From: Buttiauxella noackiae ATCC 51607
GTDB taxonomy: Bacteria > Pseudomonadota > Gammaproteobacteria > Enterobacterales > Enterobacteriaceae
Reading direction: 5' to 3'
DNA length: 64,000 nucleotides
NCBI RefSeq assembly: GCF_001654865.1
Contig: NZ_LXEO01000007.1
Coordinates: 1 to 64,000, forward strand
In this document: positions 16,257-23,917 of the stretch, piece after piece
How the letters are laid out: each line of letters starts with the position of its first letter
Position numbering within the stretch: position 1 is the stretch's first letter
The notes under the pieces: generated by a model
The model's database searches: none
What the model was told of the DNA's origin: nothing
The model's input: only the letters and a program-made list of their open reading frames with translations
Translations under genes and position numbers: made by a program

Positions 16257-17024
16257 TTAAAATTCAGAAGGGTTGCTCTGCTCAGCGCGCTCTGCTGCAA
16301 GGTTTACGATTTGCTCATTACCTACTAGCCTACTGGCTCGAAATGCTAACGCCTCGCTGATAAGATCGCGAACCCGCCTATCATCAACGGACATTCCTGT
16401 TCCGTAATCGCTTATAGCGGCGAATATATCCCTAACCAAAGCAGACTTATTTATTCCCGTAGCCCTACTGTGTTTACCACTGATTTTACCTATGGCAATG
16501 GCCTGCCCTGCGATGATGTCCAGCAACGCATCCTTTCCTCTAAGCGAAGAGTCAATATCAATGTACATCGTTGATTGAGCTGGCTTCAGTTCATTTTCGT
16601 TTATATTGACCTCAGCGAGAATCAGTGCTTTTAACTGAGGTTTGAAACAGTCTGCAATTTCCTCCCGCTCAAAGCCAAGCCGAACGAAGCTATCCGAAAC
16701 CCAATATTCGCCTTCCTCCCCTTCTGCTGGATGAGTATATGGCAGACAGTTGTTTTTCTTTAAATTGAGAAGAAGAGGCGTTAACTCTTGGAGATCAAAC
16801 TCCTTGCAATCCTCGGGATGGAACGGCTGAATCTCTGAAAAATGATTAAAAATCACAAGTGGCGGCAAGCGACCTGCGCCATTCATTTGGTTAAATTTCA
16901 TCAACAACCACTCGGCGACAGTTGAAAATGTCGCTCTTGAACCGCCTTGCACAAGACTGGCAAGCTCGGCAAGGCTAATGAACTTGCCATAAGCCTCTTC
17001 AAGTTCGGCTTCAATATCAAACAC
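16257..17024 (-). CDS. Hypothetical 255-residue protein next to integrase
   Basis: A soluble, mildly acidic 255-residue protein starting at GTG 17024 behind GGAGGGG. The first 60 residues are helical; the middle is Pro/Glu-rich (LPYTHPAEGEEGEYWVSDSF); the C-terminal half contains a segment around HSRATGINKSALVRDIFAAI that reads like a DNA-binding or oligomerisation helix. I recognise no domain. It stands alone between integrase and alpA with its own promoter gap. In P4-like elements this kind of slot often holds accessory cargo, including defence genes; nothing in the sequence proves that here. Confidence 0.6.
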   Translation of the reverse strand: MFDIEAELEEAYGKFISLAELASLVQGGSRATFSTVAEWLLMKFNQMNGAGRLPPLVIFNHFSEIQPFHPEDCKEFDLQELTPLLLNLKKNNCLPYTHPAEGEEGEYWVSDSFVRLGFEREEIADCFKPQLKALILAEVNINENELKPAQSTMYIDIDSSLRGKDALLDIIAGQAIAIGKISGKHSRATGINKSALVRDIFAAISDYGTGMSVDDRRVRDLISEALAFRASRLVGNEQIVNLAAERAEQSNPSEF

Positions 17025-17116
17025 GGTACCCCTCCGTGATTTCCCATATTGGAAGCTATGCCAGCCGTTGGGTACGGTTTTCGGGAGCTACCCTAGACAT
17101 AGCCTTATTCTTTATC

Positions 17117-17133
17117 TGTCTACTGAAGTCTAC
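17117..17133. repeat. Integrase arm-like site downstream of int
   Basis: On the minus strand this reads GTAGACTTCAGTAGACA and matches the doublet beside argU (18512 onward) at 15 of 17 positions. Two GTAGAC cores are spaced one helical turn apart. Confidence 0.5.
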
Positions 17134-17164
17134 CCCGGTATTTTTTTACTGTCTATCCATCCAG

Positions 17165-18379
17165 TCATGCTAATTTACCAAATGTGCCATGAACCACATT
17201 ACCGCCTCGTTCCAGGCTATCCATATAGTCGGCATACCACTGAAGCATCTCCCGGCGGCCATCCAGATACTGGGCATGGTTGTACGTGCCGCGAATGGAG
17301 TTCTTATCAACGTGAGCGAGCTGCGTTTCAATCCAAGCAGTGTTGTAACCCTGCTCATGAAGAATGGTACTCATTGTATGGCGGAAGCCGTGACCTGTTG
17401 CTCTACCGTGATAACCAATACGTTTTATTACTTGGTTAATACTGGCTTCACTCATTGGCTTAGTACTGTCATTTCGACCAGGGAATACAAATTTAAAGCG
17501 GCCTGTCATTTCCTGTAATTGCTGTAGTAACTCTAGGACTTGCTCAGAAAGAGGAACGAGGTGAGGGCGGCGCATTTTCATTCTTTCTTTTGGTACTTCC
17601 CAAAGTCCTTTGTCTAAATCAAATTCCGCCCACTCTGCTGCGCGTAGCTCGATGGTGCGCACACCTGTCAGCATGAGTAACCGTGTTGCTATTTGAGTTA
17701 TGCGGCTGCCAGAGTATTTATCGAGGGATTGCAGAAATTCAGGGAACTCAGAAGCAACCAAATGTGGGTAGTGTTTGTGCTTCTGGATGGCGAGTGCGCC
17801 GGCTAACTCACTGGCGGGGTTATTCTCTGCTCGACCCGTAACAATGGCGTATCGAAATGTCTGGCTACATGCCTGGCGAATCTTGCGCATTTTGTCTAAG
17901 ACCCCGCGCTTCTCGAGTTTGCGTAAGGCTTCCAGAACTTCGAGTGGCTTAATATCGGTTACAGGGCGCTTGCCTATGAAGGGGAATATGTCTTTCTCAA
18001 AGGATTCCATCAGATCCTCAGAGTAACCCTTTGACCAGTTCGGATGCTTATAGGCATGCCATTCTCTGGCGAGAGCCTCGAAAGTGTTATCGATGCTTAT
18101 TTTCTTTGCCTGTTTTTCGGATTTCTTTTCTTGCCCGGGATCGCTGCCACCAGCTAATAGCCGTTTTGCTTCATCGCGTTTTGCCCTGGCTTCGGCAAGA
18201 GTAATTTCTGGATATACCCCCACGGCAAGTAACTTCTCTTTTCCTGCAACGCGGTATTTTAAACGCCAGTATTTTGCGCCGTTAGGATTCACCAGCAGGT
18301 ATAGACCGCCGCCATCAGAGAGCTTGTAAGGCTTTTCTTTACCTTTGGATGTGTCCACCTGGCGGGCGTTTAGTTTCAT
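17165..18379 (-). CDS. int: P4-type tyrosine integrase
   Basis: A 404-residue site-specific recombinase that inserts the element into argU. The N-terminal DUF4102-like arm-binding part contains YKLSDGGGLYLLVNPNGAKY; the core-binding domain follows; the catalytic residues are R of TGVRTIEL (about 241), HxxR in GHGFRH (about 330-333), H of QLAHVDKN (about 356) and Tyr of GTYNHAQYL (about 366). ATG 18379 starts MKLNARQV; an earlier ATG at 18394 adds five residues. The gene begins about 165 bp from the 3' end of argU, with arm-like repeats between, as usual for this family. Confidence 0.96.
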   Translation of the reverse strand: MKLNARQVDTSKGKEKPYKLSDGGGLYLLVNPNGAKYWRLKYRVAGKEKLLAVGVYPEITLAEARAKRDEAKRLLAGGSDPGQEKKSEKQAKKISIDNTFEALAREWHAYKHPNWSKGYSEDLMESFEKDIFPFIGKRPVTDIKPLEVLEALRKLEKRGVLDKMRKIRQACSQTFRYAIVTGRAENNPASELAGALAIQKHKHYPHLVASEFPEFLQSLDKYSGSRITQIATRLLMLTGVRTIELRAAEWAEFDLDKGLWEVPKERMKMRRPHLVPLSEQVLELLQQLQEMTGRFKFVFPGRNDSTKPMSEASINQVIKRIGYHGRATGHGFRHTMSTILHEQGYNTAWIETQLAHVDKNSIRGTYNHAQYLDGRREMLQWYADYMDSLERGGNVVHGTFGKLA

Positions 18380-18438
18380 TTGGGGGTATCTCATTTCATT
18401 GAACGGGAAGCTACCCCCAAATGTACCCCCACATGGTA

Positions 18439-18529
18439 GTAGATTTCAATAGATGCCAGTAGACGTTGAGATACAGAGATATGGCTATGTAGGCTGATTT
18501 ATTGGGGTTTTGTAGACTTAAGTAGACGG
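18439..18529. repeat. GTAGAC/GTAGAT arm-type repeats in attachment region
   Basis: GTAGAT at 18439 and GTAGAC at 18459, 18512 and 18522 lie in direct orientation between int and the tRNA. The last pair is spaced 10 bp, one helical turn. This is the pattern of arm-type integrase sites next to an att core that overlaps the tRNA 3' end. Confidence 0.6.
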
Positions 18530-18544
18530 CAGGAGAAGTGAAAA

Positions 18545-18621
18545 TGGTACGCCCTACAGGGCTCGAACCTGTGACCTACGGCTTAGAAGGCCGTTGCTCT
18601 ATCCAACTGAGCTAAGGGCGC
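18545..18621 (-). tRNA. argU: tRNA-Arg (anticodon UCU)
   Basis: A 77-base gene with full cloverleaf: acceptor GCGCCCT/AGGGCGT, D arm GCTC...GAGC, anticodon stem ACGGC/GCCGT with loop CTTCTAA (anticodon TCT), T arm ACAGG TTCGAGC CCTGT and an encoded CCA. It reads the rare codon AGA. Its place next to folD agrees with E. coli argU, where prophage DLP12 is also inserted. The 1-72 pair is G-U, whereas E. coli argU as I remember it has G-C; the 3' half probably comes from the element's attachment site. Confidence 0.97.
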
Positions 18622-18654
18622 ACTGTATTCCTTTCGGAAGCATTGCGGATTCGG

Positions 18655-18682
18655 ATTATACGGTCAGTACCTTACGAGTCAA
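18655..18682 (-). promoter_or_regulatory. argU promoter
   Basis: On the minus strand TTGACT (18677-18682), 16 bases, TATAAT (18655-18660), followed by a short leader to the tRNA at 18621. Near-consensus. Confidence 0.8.
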
Positions 18683-18808
18683 TGGCTTTTGAACTGCCTG
18701 CGCGACAATTGAGCATAAAGGCTTAACAATGCCTGACAGCGGGCCGCGCTTCTGACAAAATAGAAACAATCCCCTCCCTTTTCGATTACAGACGGAATCA
18801 TCTGACTG

Positions 18809-19675
18809 ATGGCAGCAAAGATTATTGACGGTAAAACGATTGCGCAGCAGGTACGGCTTGAAGTTGCTGAAAAAGTGAAAGCCCGAATTGCCGCTGGAAA
18901 ACGTGCTCCAGGACTTGCGGTTGTTCTGGTTGGCGAGAATCCTGCTTCGCAAATTTATGTTGGTAGCAAACGTAAGGCATGTGAAGAAGTGGGCTTTATT
19001 TCCCGCTCGTACGATTTGCCTGACACCACTTCCGAAGCAGAGCTGCTGGAGCTGATTGATACGCTCAACGCAGATAAAGAAATTGACGGTATCCTGGTGC
19101 AGTTACCATTGCCTGCAGGTATCGATAACGTGAAAGTTCTGGAACGTATCGACCCGGATAAAGATGTTGATGGTTTCCACCCATACAACGTAGGTCGCTT
19201 GTGCCAACGTTCGCCACGTCTGCGCCCTTGTACGCCACGTGGCATCGTGACGTTGCTTGAACGTTACGGTATTGATACTTACGGCCTGAACGCTGTGGTG
19301 ATTGGCGCATCCAACATTGTTGGCCGTCCGATGAGCATGGAACTGCTGTTGGCGGGTTGCACTACTACCGTGACTCACCGCTTTACCAAAAACCTTCGTC
19401 ATCACGTTGAAAATGCTGATTTGGTGATCGTGGCTGTTGGTAAACCTGGCTTTATTCCTGGTGAGTGGATCAAGGAAGGGGCGATTGTGGTGGACGTGGG
19501 TATTAACCGTCTGGAGAGCGGTAAAGTGGTGGGCGACGTAAATTATGATGAAGCCGCTGCCAAAGCCTCGTATATTACGCCGGTTCCGGGTGGCGTTGGC
19601 CCAATGACCGTCGCCACTCTTATCCAGAATACCTTGCAGGCTTGCGAGGAATATCATGATGTCGATGGAGAGTAA
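18809..19675 (+). CDS. folD: Methylenetetrahydrofolate dehydrogenase/cyclohydrolase
   Basis: A 288-residue bifunctional cytosolic enzyme of one-carbon metabolism: it oxidises 5,10-methylene-THF to methenyl-THF with NADP, then hydrolyses it to 10-formyl-THF. Tyr50 and Lys54 in [11 protein letters not shown] are the usual catalytic residues, GILVQLPLP follows, and the Rossmann part has [13 protein letters not shown] and ends [12 protein letters not shown]. Length equals the E. coli enzyme. The next gene, ybcJ, begins one base after the stop. Confidence 0.98.
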   Translation: MAAKIIDGKTIAQQVRLEVAEKVKARIAAGKRAPGLAVVLVGENPASQIYVGSKRKACEEVGFISRSYDLPDTTSEAELLELIDTLNADKEIDGILVQLPLPAGIDNVKVLERIDPDKDVDGFHPYNVGRLCQRSPRLRPCTPRGIVTLLERYGIDTYGLNAVVIGASNIVGRPMSMELLLAGCTTTVTHRFTKNLRHHVENADLVIVAVGKPGFIPGEWIKEGAIVVDVGINRLESGKVVGDVNYDEAAAKASYITPVPGGVGPMTVATLIQNTLQACEEYHDVDGE

Positions 19676-19676
19676 T

Positions 19677-19889
19677 ATGGCGACCTTCTCATTAGGTAAA
19701 CACCCACACGTTGAATTGTGCGATCTGCTGAAGCTGGAAGGCTGGTGTGAAAGCGGTGCGCAGGCGAAAGCGGTGATTGCCGAAGGGCTGGTGAAAGTAG
19801 ACGGTGTTGTTGAAACCCGCAAACGCTGCAAAATTGTTGCTGGTCAGACTGTTGTGTTTGAAAGTCTGAGCATTACAGTTCAAGCGTAA
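19677..19889 (+). CDS. ybcJ: S4-domain RNA-binding protein YbcJ
   Basis: A 70-residue protein starting MATFSLGKHPHVELCDLLKL. The segment LCDLLKLEGWCESGAQAKA and the basic VKVDGVVETRKRCKI are an S4 RNA-binding fold, as in E. coli YbcJ, for which structural work supports RNA binding. ATG 19677 follows GGAG; upstream in-frame ATGs overlap folD. It is coupled to folD with a one-base gap and followed by a good terminator. Confidence 0.95.
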   Translation: MATFSLGKHPHVELCDLLKLEGWCESGAQAKAVIAEGLVKVDGVVETRKRCKIVAGQTVVFESLSITVQA

Positions 19890-19901
19890 CCACGCTCCGA
19901 T

Positions 19902-19931
19902 AACGGCCCTCTATGGGCCGTTTCTTTTTTC
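19902..19931 (+). terminator. Terminator after folD-ybcJ
   Basis: AACGGCCC / GGGCCGTT stem with a short CTCTA-type loop, followed by TCTTTTTT. Confidence 0.9.
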
Positions 19932-19978
19932 CCATTCTGATCTATTCTGCATTTCTCACCCATCCATCTTCATAACCT

Positions 19979-20506
19979 ATGCCAACGATCATTACTCATG
20001 CTGCCGTGCCAATTTGTTTAGGATTAGGGCTTGGCAAAAAAATCATTCCTCCACGTCTGTTATTAGGCGGGATCATTCTGGCGATGTTGCCGGATGCAGA
20101 TGTGCTGGCGTTTAAATTTGGTGTGGCGTATGGCAATGCTTTTGGCCACCGCGGGTTCACGCACTCTTTGTTGTTTGCATTTGTGGTGCCGCTACTTTGT
20201 CTGTTTGGCTATCGTTGGTTCCGCGCAGGCTTTGTTCGCGTCTGGTTATTCCTGACGGTGTCACTGCTTTCGCATAGCCTGTTGGACTCGGTGACTACTG
20301 GAGGCAAGGGGGTTGGCTGGCTATGGCCGTGGTCAGATGAACGATTTTTTGCACCATGGCAGGTGATTCGTGTCGCACCTTTTGAGCTCTCGCGTTACCT
20401 CGAACCTCGTGGCCAGGCGGTGATTTGGTCTGAGCTACAATGGGTTTGGTTACCGGGTTTGCTGATGGCGTTCTTGCTGTTTGTCATGCGCAAAAACCTT
20501 CGTTAA
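19979..20506 (+). CDS. ybcI: Inner-membrane protein YbcI (YdjM family)
   Basis: A 175-residue membrane protein. The start MPTIITHAAVPICLGLGLG and the motifs MLPDADVLAF, FGHRGFTHSL, SHSLLDSVTTGG and WPWSDERFFAPW match E. coli YbcI and the YdjM/LexA-regulated membrane-hydrolase family. The His and Asp in HRGFTHS, DAD and SHSLLD are the conserved putative metal ligands. About four to five TM segments are expected. Physiological role not established. Confidence 0.93.
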   Translation: MPTIITHAAVPICLGLGLGKKIIPPRLLLGGIILAMLPDADVLAFKFGVAYGNAFGHRGFTHSLLFAFVVPLLCLFGYRWFRAGFVRVWLFLTVSLLSHSLLDSVTTGGKGVGWLWPWSDERFFAPWQVIRVAPFELSRYLEPRGQAVIWSELQWVWLPGLLMAFLLFVMRKNLR

Positions 20507-20622
20507 TAAAGTGTAATCCCCTTCAAAAAAGCAGGTCAAAACCTGCTCAACTTCAAATATTCGATAACAGTATGGCTACAACGCATATTTTTGTTGCCGA
20601 GAAAAAAACGTTTCGTCAGTAT

Positions 20623-20653
20623 AGGTAGAACGTTCTACTAGAACGTTCTACCT
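20623..20653. promoter_or_regulatory. Twin palindromic LacI-type operator
   Basis: Two copies of the 12-bp palindrome TAGAACGTTCTA, at 20626-20637 and 20639-20650, lie 13 bp apart in a larger inverted repeat ending AGG/CCT. The central AACGTT is typical of LacI-family operators such as the MalI site. A half-like AAACGTTT sits at about 20606-20613. The PTS gene starts 60 bp downstream; the LacI-type gene at 22302 is the likely binder. Confidence 0.8.
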
Positions 20654-20712
20654 AGCATAAAAACGCGTAAAAACTAAAACGCGTAGGCGGCGTCAACACC
20701 GGGGGATTGTTT

Positions 20713-22212
20713 ATGAGTTTGCTATCCAGTATTACAAAATCGTTATCTAAATTGTCGATGATAGGCCGTGCATTAATGCTGCCTATCTCTTTGTTGCCGG
20801 CGGCAGGCTTGTTACTGGCCTTCGGCGATAAATTCCATTTACCGTTAATGATGAACGCGGGGGGGGTGATTTTCGATAACCTGCCGATGCTATTTGCGAT
20901 TGGTTCGGCAGTGGGTTTAGCGGCTGAATCGGGGATTGCTGCGCTATCGGCGGCGGTGTCAGTATTTATTATTAACGTCACGATTGGCACGGTGATGCAC
21001 ATCACTCCTGAAATGGCGGCAGCAGGCGGGAAATATGCCATGGTGGTTGGCATTCCGACGTTGCAAATGGGGGTGTTTGGTGGCTTGATTTCCGGCATTC
21101 TGGCCGCGTGGTGCTATAACAAATTCCACACCATGCAGCTCCCTGAGTTCCTCGGTTTCTTCTCGGGTAAACGCTTTGTTGCCATCGCTACCGCATTTTT
21201 ATCTTTCCTGCTCGGTATGGCACTGCCATGGATTTGGTCATATATCCAGTCGGGAATTGATTCGCTGTCGGTTATTGTGAATGGTGATAATCAGGCGCTT
21301 TCAACCTTTATCTTCGGCCTGGTTGAACGTGCGTTAATTCCTTTGGGGCTGCACCACATCTGGTATCCGTCATTCTGGTATTCATTTGGTGAGTACACGA
21401 CTACAGCAGGGCAGGTTATCCACGGTGACCAGACAATCTGGTTCAAGATGCTTGAAGAAGGCGTGAAATCCTTTAGTAGCGACAGCTACCATAACGCAGG
21501 CAAATTCATGCAGGGTGAATTCCCACTGATGCTATTTGCATTGCCCGCTGCGTGTCTGGCGATGTACCACGAAGCGAACACCAAAAATAAGAAAATTGCC
21601 TCCGGTATTCTGTTCTCTGCAGCATTGACCTGTTTCCTGACAGGCATTACTGAACCGGTTGAATTTACCTTTATCTTTGTTGCACCCATCCTGTATGTAT
21701 TCAACGCAATTATGGCTGGTCTGTCTTACATGTGTATGTACCTGCTGCATGCGCATATCGCTAAGTCGTTCTCGGCGGGGATGATTGACTATATTTCCTT
21801 CGGCATTTTGCCATCGTTCAATGGCTATCAAACCAACTTCCTGTCTGCGGTGATTGTTGGCGTGCCGATGGCGCTGATTTATTACTTCACTTTCCGCTAC
21901 GTGATTCGCCGTTTTGATGTGAAAACACCGGGTCGTGCAGATGTGACAGCCAACGCGAACGATAAAACCGACACCGAACTTGCTGGCGATATTATCGGCT
22001 TGCTGGGTGGTGCAGAGAACATTAACTCCGTGGGGTCGTGCATTACGCGTCTGCGTCTGGAAGTTGAAAAAAGTGAGCATGTGGATAAAGACGGCCTTAA
22101 CAGCCTTGGTGCTCGCGGCGTGGTGTTTGTCGGTGATTCGGGGATTCAGGTTATCTTTGGTGCCCGCGCACAATTTATTGCCCAGACGATGTCGACAATG
22201 ATTGGTAAGTAG
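20713..22212 (+). CDS. PTS permease, glucose-family IICB
   Basis: A 499-residue sugar permease of the phosphotransferase system. The IIC part has about ten TM segments and the family signature TGITEPVEFTFIFVAP; the C-terminal IIB part carries the phosphorylated Cys443 in VGSCITRLRLEV. There is no IIA domain, so it must take phosphate from another protein, probably Crr. It resembles PtsG most. ATG 20713 follows GGGGG; a TTG six bases upstream is less likely. A terminator follows, then a LacI-type regulator. Substrate not identifiable. Confidence 0.9.
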   Translation: MSLLSSITKSLSKLSMIGRALMLPISLLPAAGLLLAFGDKFHLPLMMNAGGVIFDNLPMLFAIGSAVGLAAESGIAALSAAVSVFIINVTIGTVMHITPEMAAAGGKYAMVVGIPTLQMGVFGGLISGILAAWCYNKFHTMQLPEFLGFFSGKRFVAIATAFLSFLLGMALPWIWSYIQSGIDSLSVIVNGDNQALSTFIFGLVERALIPLGLHHIWYPSFWYSFGEYTTTAGQVIHGDQTIWFKMLEEGVKSFSSDSYHNAGKFMQGEFPLMLFALPAACLAMYHEANTKNKKIASGILFSAALTCFLTGITEPVEFTFIFVAPILYVFNAIMAGLSYMCMYLLHAHIAKSFSAGMIDYISFGILPSFNGYQTNFLSAVIVGVPMALIYYFTFRYVIRRFDVKTPGRADVTANANDKTDTELAGDIIGLLGGAENINSVGSCITRLRLEVEKSEHVDKDGLNSLGARGVVFVGDSGIQVIFGARAQFIAQTMSTMIGK

Positions 22213-22232
22213 ATAAGTTATTCATATCTTTG

Positions 22233-22262
22233 AAGCCCTCTGTATGTTTACAGGGGGCTTTA
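22233..22262 (+). terminator. Terminator after PTS gene
   Basis: AAGCCCTCTGTA pairs with TACAGGGGGCTT (one G-U pair), followed by TTAT. It separates the PTS gene from its regulator, giving termination or partial read-through. Confidence 0.75.
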
Positions 22263-22301
22263 TGGTATTGATAACAAGGGTATTTAGTGCATAGGAACGG
22301 G

Positions 22302-23318
22302 ATGAAAAAGGTCAACATAATTGATGTGGCACAACTGGCTGGAGTTTCTGTCTCCACTGTCTCTTTAGTGCTGCGCCAAAAAGGAAAGATCTCTGAGGCA
22401 ACTATTGAAAAGGTTAACGCTGCGATTAAACAGCTTGGCTATGTCCATAACGTTGCGGCAGCTAATCTGCGTTCCAGCACCTCAAATCTTATTGGCCTGG
22501 TTATTCGTGATTTCAATGACTCCTTTTGTGTAAACGTTATGGCAAGCGTTGTCCATTATCTGGAAAAACAAGGCTATATGGTTTTTCTGGGCCATCCTCA
22601 GGACGATGATCAACAACTTCAACAGTGTTTAACATCGTTCACCCAGCAAGGTGTGGCCGGTGTTATTTATCTGGATGCTAACCATCGTTTAGCATCTATT
22701 CCGGCACTAATTGCACAATGCCCGTTGCCAACAGTCATCATCGCTGAATCGACTGTAAGCAGCCATCGGGATGTCATTGGTCGAGATAATCGCCAGGCAG
22801 GAAACCAGGCAACGCGTTATTTGATTGACCGTGGTCACCGAAATATCGCCTATTTGGGTGGAACAGCATCGAACTTGATGCGCGAAGAGCGTTTGCTGGG
22901 TTATCGCAATGCACTGGCGCAGTACAATTTGCCGTTTCGCGAAGAGTGGGCTCCAGTTTGTGAAAACGACACCGAGAATGCTGCGCGTTTAACACGTCAA
23001 TTGCTTGAGAAAAATAGCAAAATCACCGCGATGCTCTGTCATTCTCCATCAGCAATTATTGGCTGTCTCAATGGTATCCAGCAGGTTGGGCGAACGGTCG
23101 GTAAAGACGTGTTTTTGACTCAACAGGTTTCGTTGATTGGTTTCGAAGACATGATGCACATTAATCTCACCTCGCCACGTTTCACTTACGTTTCGTCATC
23201 CAGCGAGGAAGCAGGCCGACAAGCGGCAACATTGATTGTGAATAAAATTAAAGAGCCGACGATGCCTGCTCAGAAGATTATTATTTCAGGAGAGTTGGTG
23301 CTGAGAGAATCAGCCTGA
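22302..23318 (+). CDS. LacI-family regulator of the PTS gene
   Basis: A 338-residue repressor-type protein. The N-terminal helix-turn-helix is IIDVAQLAGVSVSTVSLVL, followed by a hinge and a periplasmic-binding-protein-like sensor domain (LIGLVIRDFNDSF, VAGVIYLDANH, GCLNGIQQ). ATG 22302 follows AGGAACGG; a GTG at 22287 is a less likely start. It lies directly after the PTS gene, whose upstream region has the twin AACGTT palindrome, so repression of that gene by this protein and relief by the sugar is the natural inference. Confidence 0.92.
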   Translation: MKKVNIIDVAQLAGVSVSTVSLVLRQKGKISEATIEKVNAAIKQLGYVHNVAAANLRSSTSNLIGLVIRDFNDSFCVNVMASVVHYLEKQGYMVFLGHPQDDDQQLQQCLTSFTQQGVAGVIYLDANHRLASIPALIAQCPLPTVIIAESTVSSHRDVIGRDNRQAGNQATRYLIDRGHRNIAYLGGTASNLMREERLLGYRNALAQYNLPFREEWAPVCENDTENAARLTRQLLEKNSKITAMLCHSPSAIIGCLNGIQQVGRTVGKDVFLTQQVSLIGFEDMMHINLTSPRFTYVSSSSEEAGRQAATLIVNKIKEPTMPAQKIIISGELVLRESA

Positions 23319-23327
23319 CAAATATTA

Positions 23328-23349
23328 TCCCCCTTTAAGAAAAGGGGGA
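23328..23349. terminator. Hairpin between convergent lacI-type gene and rnk
   Basis: TCCCCCTTT pairs with AAAGGGGGA around a four-base loop. No U tract on either side, so terminator strength is uncertain. Confidence 0.5.
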
Positions 23350-23357
23350 CACATCAT

Positions 23358-23768
23358 TTAACGGTGGTACTCGCCAGCGGCTTCCGGCTGGTATTGCAAC
23401 TCCAGCACTTCCAGATGCGTCTGGTTACCGTTCGGTAACGTCCAGTTAATTGTCGCACCAACACGCAAACCCAGCAGTGCAGCGCCAACCGGCGCCATGA
23501 CTGAGAGTTGATTGTCGCTGTCCGTCAGATTTACCGGGTAAACCAGCGTGCGAACATGCTCTTCTTTTGAGGATAGATCGCGGAATTTTACGCGGCTGTT
23601 CATCGTAACGACGTCGGCCGGAATATCTTCAGGCTTACGCATTTCTGCTCTGTCCAGTTCTGCGTTCAGCACTGTAGCTACCGGCTGGTTAGCAAATTGT
23701 GGTTGCTCCAGCAAACGGTCAATACGCTCGGCATCGAGTTCATTAATGATAATGGCTGGTCTGGACAT
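23358..23768 (-). CDS. rnk: Nucleoside diphosphate kinase regulator
   Basis: A 136-residue GreA/Gfh-like protein: an N-terminal helical hairpin ([15 protein letters not shown]) and a C-terminal FKBP-like domain ([33 protein letters not shown]). Same length and motifs as E. coli Rnk, which binds RNA polymerase and affects Ndk levels. ATG 23768 follows GGAGAG. In E. coli rnk lies beside rna; here they are separated by the 8-kb sugar-acid module. Confidence 0.96.
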   Translation of the reverse strand: MSRPAIIINELDAERIDRLLEQPQFANQPVATVLNAELDRAEMRKPEDIPADVVTMNSRVKFRDLSSKEEHVRTLVYPVNLTDSDNQLSVMAPVGAALLGLRVGATINWTLPNGNQTHLEVLELQYQPEAAGEYHR

Positions 23769-23782
23769 ATTTCTCTCCGTGT

Positions 23783-23854
23783 AAAAAAACAGGCACTCTT
23801 GTGCCTGATGTGGACCTTACAAAAGAAAACCCTCACCGGTAAGAGTGAGGGTTT
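23783..23854 (-). terminator. Two tandem terminators upstream of rnk
   Basis: On the minus strand a perfect AAACCCTCAC/GTGAGGGTTT stem (23827-23854) with TTCTTTT comes first, then CAGGCAC/GTGCCTG (23790-23807) with seven T. Both lie between the gntP-type gene and rnk, insulating rnk from read-through. A CRP-like AGTGACCTGAGTCACA (23894-23909) lies before them; its role is unclear. Confidence 0.8.
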
Positions 23855-23917
23855 GGTCTGCAGTGATAATACTGAGCTTAACACATAGTTTAAAGTGACC
23901 TGAGTCACAAACTGCAG

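Noticed and set aside
23894-23909. CRP site for rnk
   Set aside because: A good match, but two terminators lie between it and rnk, so a role is doubtful; noted only in passing.
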